Below, in pieces: positions 23,100 through 34,767 of a stretch of DNA of 64,000 nucleotides. This DNA is from Siphonodentalium dalli. Lineage: Eukaryota > Mollusca > Scaphopoda > Gadilida > Siphonodentaliidae. Within the stretch, counting starts at the first letter, position 1; each line of letters starts with the position of its first letter. Location: NCBI GenBank assembly GCA_032622095.1, contig CP136064.1:142369954-142433953 (forward strand). Direction: 5' to 3'. The notes beneath the pieces were generated by a model that was not told where the DNA came from, did not search any database, and saw nothing but the letters and a program-made list of their open reading frames with translations. The translations under genes and the position numbers were made by a program.

Positions 23100-24835
23100 T
23101 ATAGATTTACCATAGGGTATGAGGCAAGGTCAATTTACATGTCCCGTGGGACACATTGGGACAAAGTTGTGCTTTTCTGATATAACTGACCTATATATAT
23201 ACCGAAAAATGACCACAATTAGCTATGCTTTTGATAAAGTAGGTCACCGCGAAAACCGAAACATGGAAATGAGGTGATATTTGACAAGGTATTCGATATT
23301 TACTTTAGGATATGAAACAATTTCAATTTACAGGACCGTTGTGGACATATTGCGGTATGGTTGGGTTCATCTGATATATCTGACCTATATATACCGAATA
23401 ATTACCATACACAGCTAGGCTTTTAATAAAGTAGGTCATCACGACACCGAAACATGGAAATGAGGTGATATTCGATATTTACCATAGTGTATGAGACAAG
23501 GTCATTTTACAGGTGCTATGGGGGACCTATTGGGGCAAAGTTGGGCTTTTCTGACACAACTGTCCTATTTATACCGAAAAATGACCACACGCAGCTAGGC
23601 TTTTGATAAAGTAGGTCATCACGAACACCGAAATATGGAAATGAGGCGCTACTCGATATTTACACTAGGGTATGAGACACAAGCGGGACATATTGCGGCA
23701 TTGTTGGGATCTTCTGATATATCTGACCTGTGTATACCGAAAAATTATCACATGCAGCTAGGCTTTTGATAAATTGGGTCATCACGGACACCGAAGTTTG
23801 GAAATGAGTTGATATTCGATATTTACCCTAGCAGGTGCCGTGGGGGAGCTATTGTTGCATATTTGGGCTTTACTGATATAACTGACCTATATATTTACCT
23901 TAGGGTATGAGACAAAGTAAATATACTGGTCACGTTTGGAACAGATTGCGGCATATTTGGACTTTTCTGATATATTTTACCTATATATACCGAAGAATTA
24001 TCATATGCAGCTAGGCTATTGATAAAGTGGGTGATCACGGGCACCGAAGTATGGAAATGAGTTCATATTCGACATTTACCTTAGGGTACGAGGCAAGGTC
24101 ATTTTACAGATCCCGTGGGCGACTTATAGTGGCATAGTTGGGCTTTTCTGATATAACTGACCTATATATACCGAAAAATGACCACACGCAGATAGGCTTT
24201 TGATAAAGTGCTTCATCACGAGCACGGAAATAAGGAAATGAGGCGATATTCGATATTTACCATAGGTTATGAGACAAGGTCAATTTACAGGTCACGTGTT
24301 GGACCTAATGTGACATGGTTGGGTTTTTCTGATATAACTGACCTATATATGCAGAAAAATGACCACAGGCAGCTAGGCTTTTGATAAAGTATGTCATCAC
24401 GAACACAGAAATATGGAAATGAGGCGGTATTCGATATTTACCCTAGGTTATGAGACAATGTTCGTGATGACCCACTTTATCAAAAGCCTAGCTGCATGTG
24501 ATAATTGTTCGGTATATATATGTCAGATATATCAGAAAAGCCCAACTATGCCGCAATATGTCGTCCGCGGGACCTGTAAATTTACCTAGTATCATACCCT
24601 AGGGTAAATATAGAATAGCATCCAATTTCCATAATTTGGTGCTTCGTGGTGACCTACTTTATCAAAAGCTAGCTGCGTGTGATCATTTTTCGGTATATAT
24701 AGTTGTTTTATCAGAAAAGCCCAACTATGCCACAATAAGTACTCCGCGGGACATGTAAATTGACCTTTCTTCATACCATAGGGTAAATATCGAATATCGC
24801 CTCATTTCCATATTTCGGTGTTCGTGATGACACCA
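23100..24835. repeat. ~180 bp satellite array that flips orientation
   Basis: Head-to-tail units carry GATATTCGATATTTACC, GGTATGAGACAAGGTC, GGGCTTTTCTGATATAACTG, CTATATATACCGAAAAATGA and AGCTAGGCTTTTGATAAAGT. The last word falls near 23221, 23414, 23593, 23757, 24008, 24188 and 24369, so most steps are 165-193 bp with one longer composite unit. At ~24460 the orientation reverses and two units run the other way (CACTTTATCAAAAGCCTAGC at ~24474, CTACTTTATCAAAAGCTAGC at ~24654) up to 24835. The array then meets Penelope-like sequence. Confidence 0.9.
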
Positions 24836-25330
24836 TGGATCTGAAGCAAAAATTCATAATTAAATTCAAAATCATTGCTTTTAAGCGATATTTCCAACAG
24901 TTGTAATACTTCCGAGGTGGGTCTGTCCGGATCCGGATATTTATCAAATGTTTCTTATTTGATTCCATGCCAGCTTCCACTGGTATGGGTGTGTACATAC
25001 TAGCGATATCCCAAGTGACTAAAATTGCATCATTGGTGACTGCAAATTGACTCAAATGTTATAAAAAAAACCCACCAATATCTTTGATATATGTCGGATG
25101 GCTAAATGTTTAAGAAAAGAATCAATGCATTCCGAGATATGATAACTCTGATCCACAATCTGAAACTACTGGTCGCCATTTAGGCATTAAAAGGTCCGGC
25201 CAGGTTGTAACAGATTGATGAATTTTGGGAAGCATAAAAATAATCTATTCTTGGCCGAAGAGCTAGCTATTAAAAAAATAACCAAGCTGGTATTTATTGA
25301 TACATTTCCGCTCTTTACCATCTATCAAAA
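24836..25330 (-). pseudogene. Penelope-like element reverse transcriptase fragment
   Basis: Minus-strand blocks in order: LPKIH-like region near 25210-25240, KWRPVVSDCGSESYHISECI near 25120-25180, AILVTWDIASMYTPIPVEAG (~24960-25030), then in another frame PDRPTSEVLQLLEISLKSND and FEFNYEFLLQIHG ending at 24836. This is the RT arrangement of Penelope-like elements (RPI.S...; LVT.D..S.YT.IP..EG; N.F.F), which prime from telomere-like or nicked ends rather than by the LINE route. At least three frameshifts, no GIY-YIG domain, and the catalytic YxDD part is cut off by the satellite. Relation to PLEs is by motif order only. Confidence 0.65.
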
Positions 25331-25646
25331 TTAGGTTTTACTTGGAAACATTACTCGGCCAATGAGATTTTTGTAATTACGTGCGCTCGCGCAATAGTAT
25401 GGCGATCAGACAGATTCGTAGGTTGGTGTCACCCTACTCCGTTTCACTCCATGACGTCACCAAAAACGACGTAAAACCTCGTGGCGTTCTGACATTTTTA
25501 CTGTGCCGCGTTTTTGCTATGTTTATTTTATGTGTTGTTTTCGATTATTTGTTTGTCGCCGATATCGCCATTTGTTGGGATTCCCTGTTTCTATATTTAA
25601 AAATGGCATGCTCGTAGTGAGCCTCGATTTCGATTTTTTCTCCCAG
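25331..25646. other. No recognised feature
   Basis: No supported feature. Frames across 25381-25617 lack a recognisable domain. Confidence 0.4.
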
Positions 25647-25761
25647 GTCAAAATACGTCAGAGTTATGACAAAAATAGATCGACCTACATTTTCTCCATC
25701 AGAACTCTACACCAAAGAGTCTATTGACTCCTTCGGGATCTACATAGACTCCTTCATTTGG
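25647..25761 (+). CDS. Candidate exon, unknown protein
   Basis: A strong pyrimidine tract ending TTTTTTCTCCCAG abuts 25647. An ATG at 25666 opens a 32-codon frame (TKIDRPTFSPSELYTKESID...) that reaches TTTGG followed by GTATTT at 25762, a weak donor in phase 0. The peptide looks protein-like, but I do not recognise it and find no partner exon. It may be chance. Confidence 0.22.
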
Positions 25762-26868
25762 GTATTTTTACGTATAATTAGGAAGTTTTATCATTTTTGG
25801 TTCGTGCGAAGACCTCTTTTTTATTTATCGTGCGGGGAAAGAGAGACATTCAAAACGCGATTTCGTAATTCGACGCAATAGGCTGAATAGCCTAACCTTC
25901 AGCCGAGTTCCGGGTCAAATACGACGAATGACGTAACACAAAACAAAACGCATTTGTTGACACAAACACCGTTTGAAGAGTTTATTATTACATAAAATGA
26001 TCGTTATTGATTAATTATTGATATTTATTGTTGCATATTGGCTGCTATCAATATTTACACAAATAGTATTAATTATTTCTTATAATTGCTCCTTTGGTCA
26101 AATTTGACTATCGGAAAATGAAAATGAAAATATGCCGCTGAAAAAAATGAAATCGATATTAAAGTCTCATCCTTTCGGCAACATGGAATTGGTTTTAATT
26201 ACTTAAATGATTAATATAGTAATTTGCATTTATCTGTGATGAAATGAGAAATGGTAATTTTTCTAACATTAAATTAAATTAAATAAATTAAGTAAAATAC
26301 AGTGAAATTATTTTTTAAATTATTGTTTATTACATTTTTGCGCATGTTGGCATCTCTCTGAGTGCATTCTAGTTTCTTATAGTGATCAGTGTTATTCAGT
26401 TGACGCAATGACACAACTGCCTTTGTCTCCCCTTTTTTATTCCTTAATTGCTCGTTGCTGGTTGCTATCTAAGTTGTTGTGGTTGCATGGGAAGTTGACT
26501 TTGCCATCTACTTCTTCAGCCTCCTTGCAAAGTAAAGGTATTTGCTTCACCAATATCTTCCGTCTTGGGGGGTAAAACCACTGGGTTGTTTACATTTAAT
26601 GGGGATGCCAGTCGAATTCGAAAATAATCAGCTATCGCGAACTTTCTGCGAAAAAGGGATACTGTATTTGGAATCTTGAGTGAGGTCATCTAATTTCCGA
26701 AGAATTTTGCGTTCCTTCTTGTCTGAACCTTTGATTGGTTCCCGCAAAGGTGGCGTGGGTATGAAAGTCAAACCCAGTTTGAGTAAAGATGTTTGGTTAT
26801 CGTGTCATCCTGAAATGAATTGAACTCCTATAGACATACTCGTACAATACTTGAGCCCATACTATTAT
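25762..26868. other. No recognised feature
   Basis: Strongly AT-rich at 26000-26340; nothing recognised otherwise. Confidence 0.4.
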
Positions 26869-26984
26869 ATAAATATTGCACGGCTTGGAGGTGACTATGC
26901 CAAAATAGTGGTCCGAGGGGAGGAATAGTCCTCCACCGAGGACCATTATTTTGGCATAGTCACCGACAGGCCGTGCAATATTTA
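26869..26984. repeat. Near-perfect 115 bp palindrome (MITE-like)
   Basis: ATAAATATTGCACGGC, GGTGACTATGCCAAAATA and GGTCCGAGG on the left are mirrored by CCGAGGACCATTATTTTGGC, ATAGTCACC and GCCGTGCAATATTTAT on the right, with about 10 bp between the arms (arms ~50 bp). Consistent with a tiny foldback or MITE. No target duplication is clear. Confidence 0.8.
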
Positions 26985-27682
26985 TTATATTTTATCGAAT
27001 GTTCTTCAGTCTGTCCCAGGATCCATAATGTAAAATGTATTCCCTTTTCATTGTAGAACGATTTCAAAATGTTCGGTGCAAATTATATTGTTTCTTTTAT
27101 TTGTTTTTCTTGTCAAATTTTCTTCAATAAATTGCCTGTCGAATTTGGCGAATCTTAAATTTTCTTCCTCAGTAATAATTGTTGCCATTTTGACTTGCAA
27201 TGTCGTCGTTGTTGTTATCGTCGTCGTGTTGATATTGTGAATTTGTGATCAGCAGAGAAAGGAACATGATAAATCGCCACACCAAACATGGGTAGAACAT
27301 CACAAATAACATAAAGAATTTGCTTACGATCATTTATTGTGCTCTAGTGGTCGATTACAAAGACATTTCGGACAAAAACATGATGAACTTTTGCAGCGAG
27401 GCGGAGATGACTTTCAAATTTAATACCTCCCCGGAATAGTGGGCATGCTAAAATTATATTTCTGAATTTTCCAATCAATAGTGTGTGTGCTAAAATTAGG
27501 AGGCCCACTATCGTGTCGTGGGCGACACTATCGATAACGGTGAATGTCAAGCAACCAATCACAAGCATGGATAAGGCTTAGTCACGTGAGATAATAATAT
27601 TACCGGAGACCAAACGCTCACAAGATAGCAGCACGGAAGTAGTATCCCAGTGGAGCGAGTGTTGGACTTGTAATGATGTTTT
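26985..27682. other. No recognised feature
   Basis: No recognised coding region or repeat. Confidence 0.4.
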
Positions 27683-27879
27683 AATTCAAATATGTTTATT
27701 CTCATTAAACCATATACAAATACAGTATTTGAGAGAAAATAATAAAGTGAAATACATGTAATTAAATATATATAGGCCTACATAACACCGACGTGTTATA
27801 TGTAATTCGAGGTGTATGGTGATTTTCGTCATTTGGCTGCACAACGTTATCCTTATTATACATTGAGAGAGACTGTAAA
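27683..27879 (+). repeat. Dispersed repeat R2, copy 2
   Basis: Same orientation as 20698-20879, with a small insertion around TATAGGCCTACATAACACCG. Confidence 0.85.
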
Positions 27880-27945
27880 CGCACGGCGTGAGTTCGCGCA
27901 CCGCCAGTTGACTATCGTCTCCGCAACAGTGGCTTGTCGGATTAA

Positions 27946-27998
27946 GCGGTGTGTGTGTGAGGGAGGGTGTGAGTGTGAGGGTGAGGGTGAGGGAGAGG

Positions 27999-28037
<39 letters not shown>

Positions 28038-28135
28038 TGAGGGTGTGCGTGTGTGTGTGAGGGTGTATGCGTGTGTATGAGGGAGAGTGAGGGTGTGTGT
28101 GTGAGTGTGTGTGAGGGTGTGTGTGAGGGTGTGCT
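27946..28135 (+). repeat. Simple repeat, GT/GAGG-rich
   Basis: Long stretch of interleaved GTGTGT, GAGGGT and GAGAGA. The long HTHTPSHT-like frame on the opposite strand is a translation of this simple sequence, not a gene. Confidence 0.95.
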
Positions 28136-28914
28136 ATATAAAGCCAAACGCTGTTTCAAATCTCGCGCCAGGTTGTGACATTTGTGCAGGTTAGAAAACT
28201 ATTTTAGTATATATAAGAAATACAACCTTATGGGGGCACGAAATGGTCTTAAAACTGTCAAGCACAATTTTTAACCCGTATCTGCATGGACCACACTAGA
28301 TCCAGATGTCTCCACGTGCCCTGCACCAATATTTAGCGAGGCCCTATGTTATAACCGACACACTCTAATAAGCATATCGCTTAGTATGGTGGCTGATTTA
28401 GGACATAAACAACACATTTCTATCTCGAAATTTCGAGGAGATAACTTCTGTTTTGTGTCCTGTTTTATGTCCGTAGCTACATGGATTGAGTGAGATATAC
28501 TCTTCGTTGCTGCCCAGGTCAATGAGATCATGAATACATAGTGTGAGCCCACACAATGTGATAGCCACAGACTATATTGAGAAACTCAAAAATTGCAAAA
28601 AAGCATCTATTAAGGAATTTTATGCAAGCTTCCTATCCCATTCAACAACAAAAACAAAACAGTGCACAACAAATAGGAAGCAAGATTAGAGATAGAACTA
28701 CGTGCAATGTACAGGTTGCGTAACGACACTGGCCTTTCAATTTAAGATCAAACACGAAATACTATATAATATACCAAATCAGAATTATCTGAAAATTAGC
28801 TTATGTGGTGGTAGGATCCATCGTTCACCCCCCACCACTACTCAACTTCTTTGGTATTTTCATGTACCGCATTTGTCATTGCCTCAATGATCAGTTAACA
28901 TGAAATATACAAAT
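28136..28914. other. No recognised feature
   Basis: Nothing recognised. Confidence 0.4.
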
Positions 28915-29040
28915 AAAAGTCGAAATTCTCAACCAGTTCCAAATAGCAGATACTAATTTAGAAGATATTAGTGAAAAAATAGTTATATTTTCTATTTCCG
29001 GTGGCCATTTTGGTGGCAATCTTGAACGTGGAGTTCCAAT
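28915..29040 (+). repeat. Dispersed repeat R3, copy of 21950-22080
   Basis: Shares TCAACCAGTTCCAAATAGCA, AGAAGATATTAGTGAAAAAA and CCGGTGGCCATTTTGG with 21950-22080, same orientation. Confidence 0.75.
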
Positions 29041-29354
29041 TTTGCCCCAAAAAATACATTTGTCAAGATTTTCTCTTTATAATTTGTATCAAACTGACTT
29101 ATAGTGCCTCGTCTTAAAAACGGCAGTCATGTTGGACGCCATCTTGTCTCGTGTGTACACTGCCACCTTTTTTTCGTGTCGACATTAATTTTCTTAAAAG
29201 TTGAGGGACATAATACGGAAGAAAATTAGTAGGGTGAAGTTAAGTCATGTGGTCGGGGTGCAGGGGTACCCTATCAGATCCCAGATTATTATATTTGTGC
29301 TTTCATCGCCGTTGCGTGAGCTTTTGACCTCTGGCGACCATCAATGAAAACGTC
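29041..29354. other. No recognised feature
   Basis: Contains one more GCCATCTTG word (~29139), otherwise nothing supported. Confidence 0.35.
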
Positions 29355-29460
29355 ATATCTTACTGGTATTTAAATTCGCGCAGTACTATTTTTCGATCAG
29401 TTTTGAATTCGCACGCTTTGAATTCGCGCACCGTGCTGCGCGAATTCAAAACTGACAAAC
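29355..29460. repeat. TTCGCGCA inverted-repeat module
   Basis: TCAGTTTTGAATTCGC (29397-29412) is mirrored by GCGAATTCAAAACTGA (29440-29455). Just upstream, ATTTAAATTCGCGCAGTACT is followed by ATTTTTCGATCAG. The block is matched in inverted orientation at 31905-31980. Confidence 0.65.
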
Positions 29461-30012
29461 CTATTTTTTCTGAAAGACAGTTTCAGTTCTTAATGGTTCC
29501 TGGAGGTACATGTCTATATTAAAGACCAAGCATGACGAACATTGACATCGGGTTGATTGTAGCGGCATCATCATTTGTTAGAAAACCACAACCGCGTATA
29601 GGTGGTTGACTTTGAGAAAATAATTAGTTAGCTGCGTGTATTTCGAATAGTTGGGTTGACATTCATGTATTTAACTCGTTACCACGGTGCCACTCCAATT
29701 GTGTGGATATGGAGACGAGGTTTCGTGTCCCTTCGTCATAGAATATATGTATATATATTTCATACAAGCATTGCAACATCGAAGATGTTACGATGATTTA
29801 CATTATGAATAATGGTCTAGCTTGTGATGCATCTATGCCTGCATGTAAATGTAGATGTATATATGTTTATTTGTACAATAAAGGAGAATTAATAACAAAA
29901 ACACGAAGTAATATTATTATCCGCCCCTCAACTAACACCATTTCTGATTGGGCAAAAGCCGTCACATGATAATCCGGGAAAAAGTCATATTGGACTCCCG
30001 AAAGTCGTCTTG
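29461..30012. other. No recognised feature
   Basis: Nothing supported. Confidence 0.4.
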
Positions 30013-30401
30013 GGGGCTTGTTACAAGAGCCGGGACAACTCGGTTAGCCGGGACAACCCGGTCTGCCGGGACAACTTGATCACGCTGTTATATGAGCCGG
30101 GACAACCCGGTTAGCCGGGACAACTCGGTTAACGTTCACGCAACTAGCTACCCATCTAGCTGTCAATCACGCGTCACGACGTCGGTCCATAATGTCGGCA
30201 CGCCCATAACTGAGTGGCTTGGGTTGTCACTAAACGTCACTCACACGACGCGAGCATTTTATTGGCTAACGTCATGGCAAGTTACAACGAATGGTTAGCC
30301 GGGATGACTCGCTGTTACGTGAGAAAGCACAGAAGACCGAGGCAACCGGCAGACCGGGTTTTCCCGGTTAACCGAGTTGTCCCGGCTCATGTAACAAGCC
30401 C
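30013..30401. mobile_element. Short TIR element rich in CCGGGACAAC
   Basis: The left end GGGCTTGTTACAAGAGCCGG (30013) and the right end CCGGCTCATGTAACAAGCCC (to 30401) are inverted repeats of about 50 bp. GCCGGGACAACTCGGTTAxC and variants occur repeatedly just inside both ends (at least five copies on the left, inverted on the right). The interior is a ~200 bp non-coding core. No transposase. The flanks share CATATTGGACT / CAATATGACT-like words but no clean target duplication. Confidence 0.7.
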
Positions 30402-30943
30402 AATATGACTTTTTCATCGGGACTCCGTGACGTCACGAACTAACTCTATATTGCCAAATGAATCGGTGAAATTGTGATGCGCGCGCAGTACTCTTGTGGA
30501 TTTAGCAGACGTTTCACTTCCGCATTGAGTTTTCTTTTCACTTCCGTGTTTACTGTTCCAAATCATGCTTTCTGATGGTCAAATACAGGCTTTTATAGAG
30601 AAAAATACCCAAAATAACAACAGAAGTTTTATTTCCAAAATTTGGATAAACATACAGATGGATAATACAAATGTCATTATACAATGTTGTGTACAGTATG
30701 TGGGTTTTTTTTCGTACTCTTCCAGGTTGCAGTGAAGTCATAATGCGTCCAATATGAAATTTCACCACAACATGGACTCGTACAAGAAAACGCATACTAT
30801 ACACAACATTGTATAATTTTTAAGACAACATAAAGTCGTTCATAATTTGTCTCACCATATATAATAGTTCAATTTTGACAATTCACGGACGCCGCGAAGT
30901 TGTAAGTTTCTTGAGGCAAGCGATATGACGTTTATTTATCGCA
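30402..30943. other. No recognised feature
   Basis: Nothing supported. Confidence 0.4.
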
Positions 30944-31241
30944 ACTGTTGCATGATTTTACATGTTGATGAATATTTACCCATTAGTTCAGTAGATAATA
31001 ATTTCTTTAATACATAATTAAATTTACAACTTTTTATTTTGGAGTTAACCGAATTCCACAAATTGGCCAATGAGACTGTGTAGGTAGATTTTCTGAGAAA
31101 CATGTTCTCGACGTTTTGCTTCTTAGTTTATTCGCCCTATACTTACACCGAGGGAGTAAGTGAAACAAATTCAATGATTTTGTGAGATTTCTTTTAGTCC
31201 AGTTGTACATAAAGAGCGGTGTGTGCATAGATATTTTTAAA
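30944..31241 (-). pseudogene. LINE ORF2 C-terminal fragment (probable)
   Basis: Minus-strand blocks: HTPLFMYNWTKRNLTKSLNL, then in another frame NVENMFLRKSTYTVSLANLW, NSVNSKIKSCKFNYVLKKLL and a stop. The pattern (PLF......, R.......LRK..T......LWNS...IKS) matches the post-RT tail of CR1/L2-type LINEs. One frameshift near 31150. No upstream RT nearby. Confidence 0.45.
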
Positions 31242-31904
31242 CATTAGACTCTGCTCTTGTTTGAAAAGGGGTTATGTATGACTTTTATATTTAGATTTGC
31301 ATAGAATACGAATTGCCATTTTTTTTTGTAAATATAATTACCTTCCGTAATGTATGAAACTCTTAAAGAAATGAATGATGTTGGTGTGTCTGTGTGTTAT
31401 TGGGGATGTGGTAATGTGGTCGTTGGGGTACATTGTCTAAACCACATCCACAAAATTCATTTCTTATATTGAAAAAGCTTCTTTTGTTGATTTATTCCCA
31501 TAAAAAAGCTGAGTGTATTCTTATTTATTTTCACAAAAAAATGCCGAGAATTTGAGACTAGCCGACGCAGCACATTTAGTCAGTAAGATGTCTAAGAACA
31601 ATAACGTGATCGATATAAATAACTCGCTTCAGAAGTTCAGATGCAATTCGGCTGAACTTTGAAAAGCTCGTCCAATTATTCTGCTGACCGCGTTTAGTGA
31701 TTAGTTCAGATTATGTCAACAGTTTGTAACTTCCTGTTCACGATCCACTCTCTGCATTATTGGGATGTAAACCGGGTGACCTAATTGGCAGTTACCCAAT
31801 CACCAAACAGGATTTAATGTAACACAGACGGGCTATGTAAATATATATATACATATACAACCCTCTGAGTTTCCGTGTTGGTTTGGTATGAACTCAGCAG
31901 TCGT
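31242..31904. other. No recognised feature
   Basis: Nothing supported. Confidence 0.4.
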
Positions 31905-31980
31905 CCTATTTTCGCTCAGTTTTATATTCGCGCACCAAAAAATAGTACTGCATGTGCGAATTTAAATACGAGTAAGGTAA
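31905..31980 (-). repeat. Inverted copy of the TTCGCGCA module
   Basis: The reverse complement shares CGTATTTAAATTCGCxCA, GCAGTACTATTTTT and CGAATxxAAAACTGA with 29355-29460. Confidence 0.6.
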
Positions 31981-32889
31981 ATAAATTTGTTCGAACTGGA
32001 AGTCCACAGCACGTGTTATCACACCTGTGAACAAACAACTTCTTTCGCGTGTGATCGGCATGGCATATATATACTTTGGCTATGTACATGCATTCTGAAT
32101 CGGGAATAAGTGTGCCTATGTATCAGCACGCCAACTATCACAAGAAGTATACTCTCAATTTTGATTATGGTTATAATTTTCGTGGTCTTTTATTCCGAAA
32201 TAATTTCATATCACCGCTAAACACGACCCCCCCCCCCCCAACTCTCGATATGTCGTCCATATATTTCCAGTGGAATTTTTGCAAGGCTGACAACTGTTCG
32301 AGGTTTAGAGAATAAACATTTCAAAAATCAATATCAATAGCTCTGACCCGAAGCAGAAGTAATTTAGGGGTGTTAAATCAGACAGGATGTCTTTAAATGC
32401 AAACTGCATGTCACATATATATATACAGAATTCGGTCATTTCTGAAATACAAGCATATGAGTGTTACCTTACAAAAACAGTCCTCTTAGAATTCCAGTGA
32501 CGAATAGAAGAAAACTGCCACATTAAATTAAAGATAAGCCCAGATTATATTATACAAGGAATGAATTACGACTGCGGTGTAGATAATAATTTGCTAAACG
32601 TCTGCGCCCTGTTATTGAACAAATACATATATTCTTGTATGACACGGAATCTTATCCCTTCGCATTACAGCATGGTATATTGGAGTGGATGCAGAGTTAC
32701 AAGAAAGTAGAGGACGTACCTCTGGAAATATGTTGCTTCCAAAAAAGAAGTACGTTCGATAACTGATGGGCAACTGTAGTTGAATTATTTTTTTAACTGA
32801 CTACAACAGCGTAATATAAGCTAGATGGCACCTAGACAATTATGTGAATAAGCATAATTAGTGATATTTCAGCAATAATGAATCATCTC
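31981..32889. other. No recognised feature; C run
   Basis: Poly-C run at ~32227-32238. Nothing else supported. Confidence 0.45.
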
Positions 32890-33810
32890 CTATATATTTT
32901 GAAGACCTCTGTCTGTATGTCTGTATGTATGTATGTCATTTATACAAATCTACGATTCTCGACAGATCTGGACGAAACTTGGTACGTGTGTGTAGTTTGA
33001 CCAGGCGGTCGTCGATGTCGTATTGGCGACCCCGTGCGGCGCCCGCTTCGCGCATGCGCAGACGAGAATTCGGAAACGGGTGGAGCTATCGACTTGAAAT
33101 TTGCTATGTGAATGTATCTTGCCCCGGATACGAATTTTTATCGGGTCGCCAAGCCCATGCGACGCTCGCTTCGAGCATGCCCAGACGAGATCTCGGAATC
33201 CGGTGGAGCTATCGACTTGAAATTTGCTATGTGAATGTATCTTGCCCCGGATACGAATTTTATCGGGTCGCCGAGCCCGTGCGACGCCAGCTTCGCGCAT
33301 GCGCAGACCAGATCTCGGAAACGGGTGGAGCTATCGACTTGAAATTTGGTTTTTGAATAGCCCGGACAACGTCTGTATGGCTGTCTGTATGTATGTATGT
33401 CATTTATACAAATCTACGATTATCGACCGATCGGGACGAAACTTGGTACGTGTGTGTAGTTTGACCAGGCGGTCGTCCTTTTCGTATTGGCGAGCCCGTG
33501 TGACACCCGCTTCGCGCATGCGCAGACGAGATCTCGGAAACGGGTGGAGCTATCGACTTTAAATTTGCTATGTGAATGTATCTTGCCCCGGACACGAATT
33601 TTATCGGGTCACCGAGCCCGTGCGACGCCAGCTTCGCGCATGCGCAGACGAGATCTCGGAAAGGGTGGAGCTATCGACTTGAAATTTGGTATGTGAATGT
33701 ATCTTGCCCCGGATATGAATTTTATCGGGTCGCCGAGCCCGTGCGACGCCAGCTTCGCGCATGCGCAGACCAGATCTCGGAAACGGGTAGAGCTATCGAC
33801 TTGAAATGTG
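32890..33810 (+). mobile_element. Helitron-like elements with 122 bp satellite (two copies)
   Basis: Starts CTATATATTTTGAAGACC, then (GTCTGTAT)n simple repeat and GGACGAAACTTGGTACGTG. Six copies of a ~122 bp unit follow, marked by GGAGCTATCGACTTGAAATT, ATGTATCTTGCCCCGGA and CGCGCATGCGCAGAC (GAGCTATC near 33083, 33205, 33328, 33547, 33668 and 33790). After the third unit a GAATAGCCCGGACAACGT 3'-end remnant (33355-33372) joins a second simple-repeat head, CTGTATGGCTGTCTG, so two element copies lie in tandem. Frames across the satellite shift because 122 is not a multiple of 3; these are not genes. Confidence 0.75.
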
Positions 33811-34259
33811 CCCGATGAAATCCATCCGGTTTTACCCGATTTGACCTTGAATTGATCATTTTGAATGTCAAGGTCTGATCGGGGTCACTAACCCCACGTA
33901 TCAAATTTCGTCGAAATCCCATCAAAATTGGCGATTTGACCTTGAATTGACCCGATTTCAAGGTCAATGTCACGTCGCACGGGCAAATGAATAGGCTTAT
34001 GAGACTCCCCATACGAAAGTACCCCCACATACCAAGTTTCATCGAAATCCCGTGATAATCGGGCGTTTGACCTTGAAATTACCCGATTTCAAGGTCAAGG
34101 TCACGTCGCACGGGCAAATTAATAGGCCCATGCCAGTCCCCGGCCGAAAATACCCCCACATACCAAGTTTCATAGAAATCGGCTCGGCCGTTTTCGAGTT
34201 CATCGCGATCACACACACAGACACACACACACACACAGATCTTCCAAAATATATAATAG
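33811..34259 (-). mobile_element. Helitron-like element with TGACCTTGA repeats
   Basis: On the minus strand the head is CTATTATATATTTTGGAAGA (from 34259), then (GT)n and GATGAACTCGAAAACGGC. Repeated ~140 bp blocks follow: CCCACATACCAAGTTTCATC and TTTCAAGGTCAAGGTCACG on the plus strand. The head begins directly after the CTAGT terminus of the element at 34260-34767. The far end is not delimited, since the element runs into the 122 bp satellite around 33811. Confidence 0.65.
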
Positions 34260-34767
34260 ACTAGCCGATGAGCCCGATGTTGTCCGGGCTATTCAAAAAC
34301 CAAATTTCAAGTCGATAGCTCCACCCGTTTCCGAGATCTGGTCTGCGCATGCGCGAAGCTGGCGTTGCACGGGCTCGACGACCCGATAAAATTCGTACCC
34401 GGGGCAAGATACATTCACATTCCAAATTTCAAGTCCGCAGCTCCACCCGTTTCCGAGATCTCGTCTGCGCATGCGCGAAGCTGGCGTCGCACGGGCTCGG
34501 CGACCCGATAAAATTCGTATTCGGGGCAAGATACATTCACATACCAAATTTCAAGTCGATAGCTCCACCAGTTTCCGAGATCTCGCCTGCGCATGCGCGA
34601 AGCGGGCGCCACACGGGCTCGCCAATACGACAACGTCCACCGCCTGGTCAAACTTCACACACGTACCAAGTTTCGTCCCGATCGGTCGAGAATCGTAGAT
34701 TTGTATAAACGACAAACATACAGACAGACAGACAAACAAACAGACAGAGGTCTTCAAAATATATATG
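34260..34767 (-). mobile_element. Helitron-like element with both ends, 122 bp satellite inside
   Basis: The 5' end at 34767 reads ATATATTTTGAAGACCTCTG, then (GTCT)n, GTATAAATC and CCAAGTTTCGTCCCGATC (plus-strand sense). Three satellite units follow. The 3' end is a 6 bp-stem hairpin AGCCCGGACAACATCGGGCT (34271-34290), then 11 nt ending CTAGT at 34260. A hairpin ~10-12 nt before a CTRR(T) terminus is the known signature of rolling-circle Helitron/Helentron 3' ends. No Rep/helicase is present, so it is non-autonomous. Placement in Helitrons is inferred from ends alone. Confidence 0.65.

Noticed and set aside
27686-28159. 157-codon minus-strand frame rich in HTHTPSHT
   Set aside because: It translates the GT/GAGG simple repeat and then dispersed repeat R2.
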